Positions 9,778-17,876 of a stretch of DNA of 64,000 nt are shown in pieces. The notes under the pieces were generated by a model. That model saw only the letters and a list, made by a program, of their open reading frames with translations. It did not search any database and was not told where the DNA came from. The position numbers and the translations under genes are program-made. The stretch's first letter is position 1. Each line of letters opens with the position of its first letter. Origin of the DNA: Limnochorda sp. L945t (GTDB taxonomy: Bacteria; Bacillota; Limnochordia; Limnochordales; Geochordaceae); the NCBI RefSeq assembly GCF_035593305.1, contig NZ_CP141615.1:1922001-1986000 (forward strand), written 5' to 3'.

Positions 9778-10808
9778 GACGCCCGCTCACCCCCTGCGGC
9801 GGTCGCTCTGGCGGCGAAGTCGGCCCGCACGTCCTGCCCGGCCACGGGGTGCCAGCAGGCCGCCAGGTGGTCGTCGCCCGCTCGCGCCAGAGGGGGCACC
9901 TCGGCCCGGCACTGCTCCGTGGCGTACGGGCAGCGCGGGTGGAAGGCGCACCCGCGTGGCAGGTCGAGGAAGTTGGGAGGCTCCCCCGGGATCGTCACCA
10001 GATCCCGCTTGGCGCCCGCGATGCTGGGAAAAGCTGCCATGAGCCCCGCCGTGTACGGGTGTTTCGGCCGCTTGAACACGTCGGACGCCTTCCCGAGCTC
10101 CACGATACGCCCGGCATACATGACGGCCACCCGGTCGCTGACCTCCGCGATGACCGCCACGTCGTGCGAGATGTAAATCATCGTCATGTGCAGCCGCCGC
10201 CGGATGGCGTCCAGCTCCTGCAGGATCTTCTCCTGCACGATGACGTCCAGCGCCGTGGTGGGCTCGTCGGCAATCACCAGCTGGGGGCTGCACGACAGCG
10301 CCATGGCGATGACCGCACGCTGTTTCATGCCGCCGCTGTACTCGTGAGGATAGTGATCCATGCGATCCGGCGCGAGGCCCACCAGGTGGAAGAGTTCGGC
10401 GATCCGCTCCCGGGCTTGCTGGCGGCTGACGTGGGGTTCGTGGGTCTGGATCACCTCGACGATCTGATCGCCGACCGTGTACACGGGGTTCCAGGAGTTC
10501 ATCGCCGCCTGAAAGATCATGGAAACCCGCCGCCACCGGATGGTACGCATCTGGCTCTCCGACAGCGGCACCAGGTCCGTCCCGTCGAGGTAGATATGGC
10601 CGCGGGTGATGCGGGCGTTGTCGGGAAGCATCTTCGTGATGCTGATCGCAAGCGACGTCTTCCCCGAACCCGACTCCCCCACGATGCCCAGGGACTCGCC
10701 CCGCTCCAGCGCCACGTCGACGTCCTGGACGGCCGGGATGGCGCCCCGGCGGGTGGTGTAGCGCAGCTGCAAGGCCTGGATGTCGAGCAGCGGCAACGGT
10801 TCGCTCAC
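9774..10808 (-). CDS. Oligopeptide/dipeptide ABC transporter ATPase, DppD/OppD type (first pair)
   Basis: A 344-residue ATPase. It has Walker A GESGSGKTS (Ser in place of the usual Cys), Q-loop MIFQAAMNSWNPVYTVGDQI, signature YSGGMKQRAVIAMAL, Walker [13 protein letters not shown] and H-loop (SHDVAVIAE). The tail reads GCAFHPRCPYATEQC. The Q-loop QAAMNSWNP replaces the standard Q(E/D)PMTSLNP, an odd variation. The frame is open far upstream through the permease gene; the true start is the GTG at 10806-10808, which overlaps the permease stop as GTGA. Confidence 0.9.
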   Translation of the reverse strand: MSEPLPLLDIQALQLRYTTRRGAIPAVQDVDVALERGESLGIVGESGSGKTSLAISITKMLPDNARITRGHIYLDGTDLVPLSESQMRTIRWRRVSMIFQAAMNSWNPVYTVGDQIVEVIQTHEPHVSRQQARERIAELFHLVGLAPDRMDHYPHEYSGGMKQRAVIAMALSCSPQLVIADEPTTALDVIVQEKILQELDAIRRRLHMTMIYISHDVAVIAEVSDRVAVMYAGRIVELGKASDVFKRPKHPYTAGLMAAFPSIAGAKRDLVTIPGEPPNFLDLPRGCAFHPRCPYATEQCRAEVPPLARAGDDHLAACWHPVAGQDVRADFAARATAAGGERAS

Positions 10809-11761
10809 CTCTTTCGCAGCCGGGGGTTGATGACCTCGTCGAGGCCGCGGCCGACCAGGTAGAAGGCCGCGCACAGAAGGGTGATGGCCAGCCCCGCCGG
10901 CAGCCATAGCCACCAGAACTTGTCGAACATGAGCAGATAGCCGCCCGTCTCGGCGGTGTTCATCATGAGGCCCCAGCTGATGCGCACGTTGAGCAGCCCG
11001 AAGAACGAGAGCGTCGCTTCGCTGAGGATGGCCGCCGTTACGTTGAACATCATGTACAGGAACGCGAGCGGCATCACGTTGGGGACGATGTGCTTGCGGA
11101 TGATCCACCAGGGGCTGCCGCCCGCCAGCCGGGCCGCTTCCACGTACGGGCGCACCGAGACCGAGAGGGCCTGGGACTTGATGATGATGGTAATGCCTCC
11201 GAACCCCGAGAGAAGCCCGATGATGAGCGCCAGCTGGAAGAGATCGATCTCGAAGAGCGCGCCGAGCACCAGCAGGAAGGGGATGGTCGGAAAGAGCAGC
11301 AACAGGTCCGCGATGCGCATGAAGATGGTATCGATCCAACCGCCGAAGTAGGCCGAAAGCGTGCCCACCAGCGTGCCGATGACCACGGAGAGCACGGCCG
11401 AGAGCACCCCCAGGACGAACTCCCAGCGGGTGCTGTACATGAGCTGGCTCAGCACGTCCCTGCCGTACGGGTCCGTGCCGAGCAGGTGCTGCGGCGACGG
11501 AGGCGAGGGGTGCAGGATCATCGGGTCGTAGCCGGTGATCGGGTCGTAGACCCGGGCCGGCCACACCGTCGCCATCAGGATGGGGTGCAAGAGGGCCAGA
11601 ACGCCGAACAGCACGATGATGGCAAGCCCAATGGGGCCGATGCGGCTGCTCCTGAAGAGCTCCCAGTTCTCGCGAAACGTTCGCTTCCAGAGCCGCCACC
11701 GGATCTGCCACAAGGTGGTCGCAACGGGGGCTGCCGGAAGCGGAGCTGCCGGGTGCGCCAT
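10805..11761 (-). CDS. ABC transporter permease, DppC/OppC type
   Basis: A 318-residue inner-membrane permease. After a cytosolic N-terminus comes a first helix (IGLAIIVLFGVLALLHPIL). Then comes the DppC signature HLLGTDPYGRDVLSQLMYSTR. Several further helices and the EAA-type coupling loop YVEAARLAGGSPWWIIRKHIVPN follow. ATG 11759-11761 is chosen; a GTG six codons earlier is possible and neither site has an ideal ribosome binding site. It lies between the DppB-type permease and the first ATPase, with a 4-base overlap to the latter. It imports small peptides or related compounds; the substrate cannot be read from the sequence. Confidence 0.9.
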   Translation of the reverse strand: MAHPAAPLPAAPVATTLWQIRWRLWKRTFRENWELFRSSRIGPIGLAIIVLFGVLALLHPILMATVWPARVYDPITGYDPMILHPSPPSPQHLLGTDPYGRDVLSQLMYSTRWEFVLGVLSAVLSVVIGTLVGTLSAYFGGWIDTIFMRIADLLLLFPTIPFLLVLGALFEIDLFQLALIIGLLSGFGGITIIIKSQALSVSVRPYVEAARLAGGSPWWIIRKHIVPNVMPLAFLYMMFNVTAAILSEATLSFFGLLNVRISWGLMMNTAETGGYLLMFDKFWWLWLPAGLAITLLCAAFYLVGRGLDEVINPRLRKR

Positions 11762-11790
11762 GGTTGTCTTGCGTGCCACCTTCGCGGCTG

Positions 11791-13026
11791 CTACTCAGCC
11801 GCCGTGATTTCCCCGCCGGCCACCCGCAGGCGGGGATCCAGGAAGGCATGCAGCAGGTCGGCCACGATGTGGGCCAGGACGACGAAGACGCCCGTAAAGA
11901 CGAACGCCCCGACGGCCAGCGGGTAGTCGTACACCCGCGCCGACTCGAGGAGCGTCAGGCCCAGGCCCGGCCACGAAAAGACGGTCTCCGTGATGATGCC
12001 GCCGCTCACCACGCCGCCGATGCTGAGCGTGAAGCTGGTGACCACGGGCAACAGCGCCGTGCGCGCGGCATAGCGGTCGCGCACGACCCGGTCGGGCAGC
12101 CCCCGGGCCCGCGCGGCCATCACGTAGTCCTCACGGATCGTCTCCAGCATGGAGTCGCGCATCAAGAGCATCGTGCCGCCAAAACTGATGAGCGACAGCG
12201 TGAACACCGGCAGGACCATGTGGGAGGCAATGTCGAGGGCGTAGCGGGCCAGCCCCGACTGCACCCACCAGGCGCCGCTCGCCAGGAGCCCCCCGCCCCA
12301 GAGCCCCACCTGGGTCAGGGCGCGCCCGCCGACGGTGCCGATCCGCGGGATGCCGAGCCCGTAGCCCACCATCAGCAGCAGGGCGAACAGCGCCAGGTTG
12401 ACCAGCATGAGGCCGAAGACCTGGTTGCTGCTGACCGAAGCCGTGCGCCACACGGAAGGGCTGATGAACTGGTTGAGCGGAAAGAGCTTCATCTGGTAGG
12501 CGAACAGCCACATGACGATGAGCCCGAGGAGCGGATAGAACGCCGTCCAGAAGGTCACCCCCACCGTGGTGGCCGCGTAATCCACCGTGGCCCCTCGCCG
12601 CCAGGCGATGATCCGGCCCAGCAAAAACCCTATGTAAAACGACACCACGGTCGCCGTGAAAAAGAGCACCACCGTGCGGGGCGCCCGCTCGGCGATGATG
12701 TCCCACACGGGCCTCGGATATTGGCTGAACGAGATGCCGAGGCTGCCGCTCAGGAAGTTCTTGAGGTAGGACGCGTACTGCATGTACCACGGCTGGTCGA
12801 GGCCCAGGCGACGCTCCAGCTCTTGCCGGACCTCCGCGGTGATCCGGGGGTTGTTGGTGTACAAGACGGTGATGTTGCCGGGCATCGCCTGGAGGATCAA
12901 GAACGTCACCGTCATGTACACGAAGATGGTCACGATGGCCTGAATCAGGCGGTTTACCAGGAAGCGTCCCAAGTGCCCGGCCCCCCAAAGCCAGCGGAGG
13001 GGGTCGCTTCTTGCGGCCCCCTCCAC
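11791..13026 (-). CDS. ABC transporter permease, DppB/OppB type, with an insertion
   Basis: A 411-residue inner-membrane permease. The N-terminal FLVNRLIQAIVTIFVYMTVTF helix, the MPGN motif, RLGLDQPWYMQY and the EAA loop DYVMAARARGLPDRVVRDRYAAR are classic DppB features. Family members are usually 305-340 residues. The extra length lies at about residues 200-290 (between KLFPLNQF and HMVLPVFTLSL) and includes what look like two additional hydrophobic segments. The GTG start has GAGGAG 5 bases upstream, 17 bases after the binding-protein stop. Translation is probably coupled within the importer operon. Confidence 0.88.
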   Translation of the reverse strand: MEGAARSDPLRWLWGAGHLGRFLVNRLIQAIVTIFVYMTVTFLILQAMPGNITVLYTNNPRITAEVRQELERRLGLDQPWYMQYASYLKNFLSGSLGISFSQYPRPVWDIIAERAPRTVVLFFTATVVSFYIGFLLGRIIAWRRGATVDYAATTVGVTFWTAFYPLLGLIVMWLFAYQMKLFPLNQFISPSVWRTASVSSNQVFGLMLVNLALFALLLMVGYGLGIPRIGTVGGRALTQVGLWGGGLLASGAWWVQSGLARYALDIASHMVLPVFTLSLISFGGTMLLMRDSMLETIREDYVMAARARGLPDRVVRDRYAARTALLPVVTSFTLSIGGVVSGGIITETVFSWPGLGLTLLESARVYDYPLAVGAFVFTGVFVVLAHIVADLLHAFLDPRLRVAGGEITAAE

Positions 13027-13043
13027 CGGGACTCCTCGGTGAC

Positions 13044-14906
13044 TTACTTCATCAGCTGGACGGTTGCCTGCAGGCCGTAGACGTACTGCAGCCCGCCCAG
13101 GACCTGCGTGTACGGGTACTTGACCTGGTCCTTCCGGTACGCCTCCATCACCGGGGTGTCGAAGAGGACGATGTACGGCACCTCTTCGGCGAGGAACCGT
13201 TGTCCCTCGAAGGCGTACTTGCGGGCCGTCTCGAGGTCGGATGCGTCCTTGAGAGCCTCGGCGACCTTGTCGAACTCAGGGTTGTTGTACCCGCCGGCGT
13301 TGAAGCCGCCCGCCTCCGCCTGGCTCGAGTGGAAGAAGAGATAGATGTGATCCGGGAACAGGGCAAGGCTCCAGCCCAGCATGTACATGTCGAAGTCCTG
13401 CTCGTCGTACACCTTGCTGGAGATGGTGTTGAAGTCGGTCAGGCGCACCCGCAGGGGGATGCCAAGGTCGGCCACCCACCGCTCGATCCACAGGGCGAAG
13501 GTCGCCCGCAGCGGGTCGTATCCCGGCGCCGGGGCCAGCATCTCGAACGGCTTGACGGGCTCGCCGTTGGGAAGGAGCAACCCCTCGCCGGGCTCATACT
13601 GATCCTTCTTGGCGTCCTTGATCACGGGCTCCTTGCGCCACTTGAAGCCGGCCTTCTTCAGGAGCTCCATGGCGGCCTGCACCCGCTCGCCACGGGTCAT
13701 GCCCTGCCCCCAGATCTTGACCTCCGGGTTGTACCAGAAGGCGTTGCCCGGGGGCACCACCGTGGCCAGCGGGAACGCGACGCCCTGCAGCACGTCCTTG
13801 GTGACGAAGTCGCGATCGATGAGCGTCGCGATCGCCTGGCGAAACTCCTTGATGCTGAAAGGCTCTCGCCGCATGTTGAAGCTCAGGTACCGGAAGCCGT
13901 TCGTGTTGTTGCGGATGATCTCGACGTTGGGGTTGGCCTGGAGCTGCGTCTGGAAGCCCCGCTGCAGCCCCAGCGAGTTGAAGATGTAAGAGACTTCCCC
14001 GTTGAGCAGCGCCAGCACCGCGGCGTTCTGATTCTGGTAAATCCGGTAGATCACGTTGTCGACGTACGGCCCCTCGGTGTATTTGAGGGTCACCTCGCCG
14101 GACGGCGTCGGGTCCGTCGTGGCCCACTTGAAGTTGAGCTTCGGGTTGCTGAGGCGGAACCCACCGTTCTTGAAGAACTCGGAGGTCTCTCCGCGGAAGG
14201 ACGTGTACGGGTTGACGACGTTCTCGAAGAAGGCTCCGCGCTCCCACCGGCCGAACTTGAGCCCGCCGATCGCGTCCGGCTGTTTCACGTCCGCGGCGAG
14301 GAGGCTCTTGACGGGATCGGCGTCCTTCAGCGCCTTTTGGACGATAGGCTCCCACAGTTTCTTCTGGACGATGGGAGCCTGCAGGATCCCGTACTGCCAG
14401 TCCGCCAGGCCGGGCTTTTTCTTCAAGAAGAACCGCACCTTGTACTGGCTCAGTTTCTCCACCCTGGCAAGGACGGTCTTGGGGGCGTAGCTCGCCCAGT
14501 TGCCGCCCAACTTGTCCGCGTCGAACTTGAGGAGCGTATCGTAGGTGAAGACCACGTCGTCGGCCGTGAAGGGGGTCCCGTCCGACCACCGGATGCCGGT
14601 CCGGATCGGCACGTCGGAGGTATACAGCGTCGTGCCACCCTCGGTCACCTCTTTGAGCGGTGTCGGCACGTCGGCCGCCAGTGACGGGGCCCAGACCCAC
14701 GTGGGCGCCGCGTTGCCGTACAGCATGCCGTAGTAAATCCCGTAAGTCACGTACGAGTTCCACACGGTCGCCTGCGGGCCCAGCCCGGCGAAGACGTTAA
14801 GAGTGGTCGGCTCCTCGAAAATCGCCGTCTCGTACGTAGCCGCCGCCACGGGCACACTCATGGCCAACAGCAGGACCAGCGCCACTCCCAACAGCCGAAA
14901 CCGCAT
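13044..14906 (-). CDS. Extracellular solute-binding protein, family 5 (DppA/OppA type)
   Basis: A 620-residue exported binding protein that feeds the permease and ATPase genes immediately downstream. The signal peptide MRFRLLGVALVLLLAMSVP ends near VAAA-T and contains no lipobox cysteine. Family 5 features are the early RTGIRWSDGTPFTADDVVFTYD segment and FRQAIATLIDRDFVTKDVLQG near the middle. The ATG at 14906 is preceded by AAGGAGGGCGG, an excellent ribosome binding site. A plain signal peptide would release the protein into a periplasm, which fits a diderm envelope. The ligand is probably a peptide, but family 5 proteins also bind nickel, sugars and opines. Confidence 0.9.
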   Translation of the reverse strand: MRFRLLGVALVLLLAMSVPVAAATYETAIFEEPTTLNVFAGLGPQATVWNSYVTYGIYYGMLYGNAAPTWVWAPSLAADVPTPLKEVTEGGTTLYTSDVPIRTGIRWSDGTPFTADDVVFTYDTLLKFDADKLGGNWASYAPKTVLARVEKLSQYKVRFFLKKKPGLADWQYGILQAPIVQKKLWEPIVQKALKDADPVKSLLAADVKQPDAIGGLKFGRWERGAFFENVVNPYTSFRGETSEFFKNGGFRLSNPKLNFKWATTDPTPSGEVTLKYTEGPYVDNVIYRIYQNQNAAVLALLNGEVSYIFNSLGLQRGFQTQLQANPNVEIIRNNTNGFRYLSFNMRREPFSIKEFRQAIATLIDRDFVTKDVLQGVAFPLATVVPPGNAFWYNPEVKIWGQGMTRGERVQAAMELLKKAGFKWRKEPVIKDAKKDQYEPGEGLLLPNGEPVKPFEMLAPAPGYDPLRATFALWIERWVADLGIPLRVRLTDFNTISSKVYDEQDFDMYMLGWSLALFPDHIYLFFHSSQAEAGGFNAGGYNNPEFDKVAEALKDASDLETARKYAFEGQRFLAEEVPYIVLFDTPVMEAYRKDQVKYPYTQVLGGLQYVYGLQATVQLMK

Positions 14907-14976
14907 GAACCGCCCTCCTTCTCTGGCATGCTCTGGAGCATCCACGGGCTCCACCTCGGCGGTGGGGAACTTCGCC

Positions 14977-16053
14977 TCAAGCGACCCTGTTCCTTCCATC
15001 GATGCGCAAGCGCAACCGGGGATTGGCCTGGATGCCGGGGATGCGGCCGCGCTTGGCCACGGGCTTGCCCTCGACCATCTTGAGGTCGAGGGTCATGTCG
15101 AGCGGCGGCGCCGACGAGATGTAGCTCCCCACCCCGAAGGCGTCGGCTCCGGCCGCCGCCAGCTGCTGCACCCTCTCGGGCGTGAGCCCGCCCGAGACGA
15201 GGATCTTGACGTGCCGGTATCCCGCCTGATCCAGTCGTGCCCGCACTTCGGCCACCAGGTCGGGCGTCACCCCTCCCCGCTCGCCCGGGGTATCCAGCCT
15301 CACCCCTTCGAGCGCCTTGCCCAGCACCTCGGCAACCCGCAGCGACTCCTCGGCCTCGTCCTTGTACGTGTCGACCAGGATGATCCGGGGCGAATCCGGC
15401 GCCGTGTGATGATGGTACGCAAGCGCCCCGGAGACGGTATCCCCGAGGATGAGCATGAGGGCGTGGGGCACCGTCCCCACGGGCTCCTTGCCCTGCAGCT
15501 TGGCCGCCAGGATGCAGGCGGCGCCCGAGGCCCCGGCCAGGAGGGCCGCCCGCTCCATCACCGGCGCCACCGCCGGGTGGACGTGCCGGGCCCCGAACGA
15601 GCTCACCGGCTTGCCGCCGGCCGCCTCGACCACGCGGCGGGCCGCGGTGGCCCATCCGCTCGATTGGGCGAGGATGCCCAGGATGGCCGTCTCGTACACG
15701 CCGAACGCACTGTACGGCCCGGCGATGCGCATCACGACCTCCTTGGGGGAAAACCACTCCCCCTCGTCCATGGCCCAGACCTCGATGGCCCCCAGCCCCG
15801 GTGGGCGGTTTTGCAGCAACCGCAGCGCCTCTTCGACTCCTGCCAGCATCCCCTCCGAACGGGGGAAGATCTCCGCGACCACCGGAACGTCGGCCTTCCC
15901 CTCGGCCCGCAGCACCTGCAGGGTCTTGACGAAATAAACGTCGGCGGTATGCCCCGCCAGGATCTCGTCGTGCTCTGCCGAGAAAAGCGGCCGCGCGGGA
16001 TCGACCCGCAGGCTCTTGACGTCGGCTTCGCTCTCCAGGAACTTGGCTCCCAT
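14977..16053 (-). CDS. pncB: Nicotinate phosphoribosyltransferase
   Basis: A 358-residue type II phosphoribosyltransferase that joins nicotinate and PRPP to nicotinate mononucleotide in the NAD salvage pathway. Supporting segments are SSFGARHVHPAVAPVMERAA, which contains the active-site histidine normally phosphorylated by ATP, the barrel strands ILVDTYKDEAEESLRVAE and ILVSGGLTPERVQQLAAAGADAFGVGSYI (phosphate-binding loop). The short, HVHP-type family is the one common in Gram-positive and archaeal genomes. I chose ATG 16053; a GTG six codons upstream (16071) has a comparable ribosome binding site. It lies between a lytic transglycosylase and the peptide importer on the same strand. Confidence 0.88.
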   Translation of the reverse strand: MGAKFLESEADVKSLRVDPARPLFSAEHDEILAGHTADVYFVKTLQVLRAEGKADVPVVAEIFPRSEGMLAGVEEALRLLQNRPPGLGAIEVWAMDEGEWFSPKEVVMRIAGPYSAFGVYETAILGILAQSSGWATAARRVVEAAGGKPVSSFGARHVHPAVAPVMERAALLAGASGAACILAAKLQGKEPVGTVPHALMLILGDTVSGALAYHHHTAPDSPRIILVDTYKDEAEESLRVAEVLGKALEGVRLDTPGERGGVTPDLVAEVRARLDQAGYRHVKILVSGGLTPERVQQLAAAGADAFGVGSYISSAPPLDMTLDLKMVEGKPVAKRGRIPGIQANPRLRLRIDGRNRVA

Positions 16054-16110
16054 CGTCACCACGTCTCCCACGCCACCTTGCCCCCCTCGGTTACCCGAGC
16101 CCCTCCACGC

Positions 16111-16692
16111 CTACGATCCGTAGATCCACTGGTACAGCCGGCGGATCCGCAGCACCCGGGCCACGAACCGCCGGGTCTCCCCGTACGGGATCCCGTCGAC
16201 CCCGCTCTCCGTGCCGTCCCACTGCGACTCGGCGAGCCACCGGTCGACCCGGCTCCTGCCCGCATTATAGGCCGCCAGAGCCAGCGTTTCCCGCCCCTGG
16301 AACTCCTGTATGAGCTGAGCCAGGTACTGCGTGCCCAGGCGCAAGTTGACGTCAGGGTCGAACAGGAGATCGGGGAAAAAGTCACGGTCTCCGGACTGTT
16401 GAGCCACCCACTGGGCCGTCTCGGGCAAGAGCTGCATGAGCCCGCGAGCCCCCCGAGAAGAGACCGCGGTCGGGCTGAAGTTGCTCTCCACCCGCACGAC
16501 GGCGGCGACGAGCCACGGATCGAGCCCGTGCTCCCTCGACCAGCGCACGATGCTCTCCCGGTAATAGACCGGGTAGACCCAGCGCAACACCCACCGCACG
16601 TGGACCACGCCCCACACGGTCAGGCCCAGCATCCCGGCCAGCACCAAAAACCAGCCGAGCGCGAGCCGCCGGGACGGGTGCCCGGGGCTCAC
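16111..16692 (-). CDS. Membrane-anchored lytic transglycosylase (SLT domain)
   Basis: A 193-residue protein with an N-terminal membrane anchor ([20 protein letters not shown]) and an SLT/goose-lysozyme-like catalytic domain. The catalytic glutamate is in VRVESNFSP (about E69). The following [28 protein letters not shown] and LALAAYNAG boxes are complete. It should cleave peptidoglycan between MurNAc and GlcNAc and form 1,6-anhydro ends outside the cytoplasmic membrane. I chose the GTG at 16690-16692, which overlaps the mgsA stop as GTGA. Confidence 0.88.
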   Translation of the reverse strand: MSPGHPSRRLALGWFLVLAGMLGLTVWGVVHVRWVLRWVYPVYYRESIVRWSREHGLDPWLVAAVVRVESNFSPTAVSSRGARGLMQLLPETAQWVAQQSGDRDFFPDLLFDPDVNLRLGTQYLAQLIQEFQGRETLALAAYNAGRSRVDRWLAESQWDGTESGVDGIPYGETRRFVARVLRIRRLYQWIYGS

Positions 16693-17093
16693 GCGGCGCC
16701 GGGCTCGCACGGGACCGTGACTCCCAGCCGGGCGGCCAGCGCTGTCAGGATGAGGGCCGCCGAGGCGACGTTGGTCGCCAGGGGCACGTCGTGGACGTCG
16801 CAGACCCGCATCAGCGCGCTGATGTCGGGCTCGTGGGGTTGGGCGGTCAACGGGTCGCGCAAGAAGATCACCGCATCGACCTGGCCGGCTGCGACCTGCG
16901 CGCCGATCTGCTGGTCGCCGCCGTACGGGCCCGACAGCATCCGCTCTACGTCGAGCCCCGTCGCCTCCGCCACCACCCGCCCGGTGGTACCGGTGGCAAC
17001 CAGGCGGCAGCGCTCGAGGACCGGGCGAAAGCGCCGGACGAACTCCACCATCGCGGGCTTTTGCTTGTCATGAGCCACCAGTGCGATGCGCAC
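16689..17093 (-). CDS. mgsA: Methylglyoxal synthase
   Basis: A protein of about 134 residues that converts dihydroxyacetone phosphate to methylglyoxal and phosphate, a bypass of lower glycolysis. It begins [14 protein letters not shown], then has the phosphate-binding [25 protein letters not shown] and the [29 protein letters not shown] block. The last two carry the catalytic aspartate and histidine of the family. The GTG at 17093 aligns with the family start; the frame is open seven codons further. The reading frame of the upstream coaE gene overlaps its first 148 bases, which is unusual. Confidence 0.9.
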   Translation of the reverse strand: MRIALVAHDKQKPAMVEFVRRFRPVLERCRLVATGTTGRVVAEATGLDVERMLSGPYGGDQQIGAQVAAGQVDAVIFLRDPLTAQPHEPDISALMRVCDVHDVPLATNVASAALILTALAARLGVTVPCEPGAA

Positions 17094-17707
17094 GAAGATG
17101 CCAGCACCCTCCACAGCCGGCGCACCTGGCGCCGGGTCTTCTCCAAGCGCCCCGAGTTGTCGACCACCCAGTCCGCCAGGCGCCGTTTACGCTCGAGCGG
17201 CCACTGGGCCTCGATGGCGCGCTGCGCCTCGCCCGGGTCGAGGCCCCGGCCCGTGGCCCGCTGCAGGCACGTCTCGGGGTCGGCCCAGACGACCACCGTC
17301 ACGTCCACCATCCGGCAGGCCCGGCGGCCGGCCTCGAAGAGGAGCGGCACCTCTACCACGACGGGGCGGGCCCGGTGCTCCTTCTGATCCGAGCGCATCA
17401 GGCCCGCCACCCGCCTGCGAAGCTCCGCCAGGATGATGGGGTGCGTCACCGCGTCGACCTTGAGCCTGGCCCCCGCATCCTCGAAGATGCGGCGGCGAAT
17501 GGCCGCCCGGTCGAGCTCTGCGTCGGGGCGCAGCACCCCGCCCGCCCCCAGTGCCTCCACGATGGCCCGCCAGACCGGGCCGCCCGGCCGGGACAGCTCC
17601 CGCGTCACCGTGTCCGCATCCACGACCCCGGCCCCCAGGGCCCGGAGCATCTCCCGCACCACGCTCTTGCCGCTGGCGAACCCGCCCGTCAGGCCGACCA
17701 CCGGCAC
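16946..17707 (-). CDS. coaE: Dephospho-CoA kinase with abnormal C-terminal extension
   Basis: Catalyses the last step of CoA synthesis, phosphorylation of dephospho-CoA by ATP. It starts [14 protein letters not shown] (P-loop) and continues with [28 protein letters not shown] and [19 protein letters not shown], all standard CoaE boxes. The GTG at 17707 matches the family start although it has a poor ribosome binding site. Family members end after about 200 residues; here the natural end ([10 protein letters not shown]) is passed and the frame runs about 48 residues further. The tail is low-complexity and reads the first 148 bases of mgsA in another frame. Either the stop was lost in evolution or there is a sequencing indel. 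No mutM lies between polA and coaE, unlike many Firmicutes. Confidence 0.85.
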   Translation of the reverse strand: MPVVGLTGGFASGKSVVREMLRALGAGVVDADTVTRELSRPGGPVWRAIVEALGAGGVLRPDAELDRAAIRRRIFEDAGARLKVDAVTHPIILAELRRRVAGLMRSDQKEHRARPVVVEVPLLFEAGRRACRMVDVTVVVWADPETCLQRATGRGLDPGEAQRAIEAQWPLERKRRLADWVVDNSGRLEKTRRQVRRLWRVLASSCASHWWLMTSKSPRWWSSSGAFARSSSAAAWLPPVPPGGWWRRRRGST

Positions 17708-17876
17708 GTGCCGGCAGCACCAGCGGCGCGCCGCCGGCCCCACGGCCGCCCACGGGCACGGATGGCGGCGCCGGGCAGGCGGCCCGCCGCGCCCGCTCGG
17801 CCCCGGAGGCGTCCACCCCGCCCCGAGCGCCAGCCCCGCCACCCCCAGCGGCGCCGGTGGCCTCGAGCCCGCCAGG

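Noticed and set aside
9774-11849. A very long open frame covering both a DppD-type ATPase and, in another frame, the DppC-type permease.
   Set aside because: Only the part up to 10808 has ATPase homology. The rest is a high-GC shadow of the permease; a GTG overlapping the permease stop is the sensible start.
17708-17876. Possible N-terminal extension of CoaE or a small gene between polA and coaE.
   Set aside because: The translated stretch is Pro/Gly/Arg-rich with no homology, and CoaE starts at the conserved PVVGLTGG segment.
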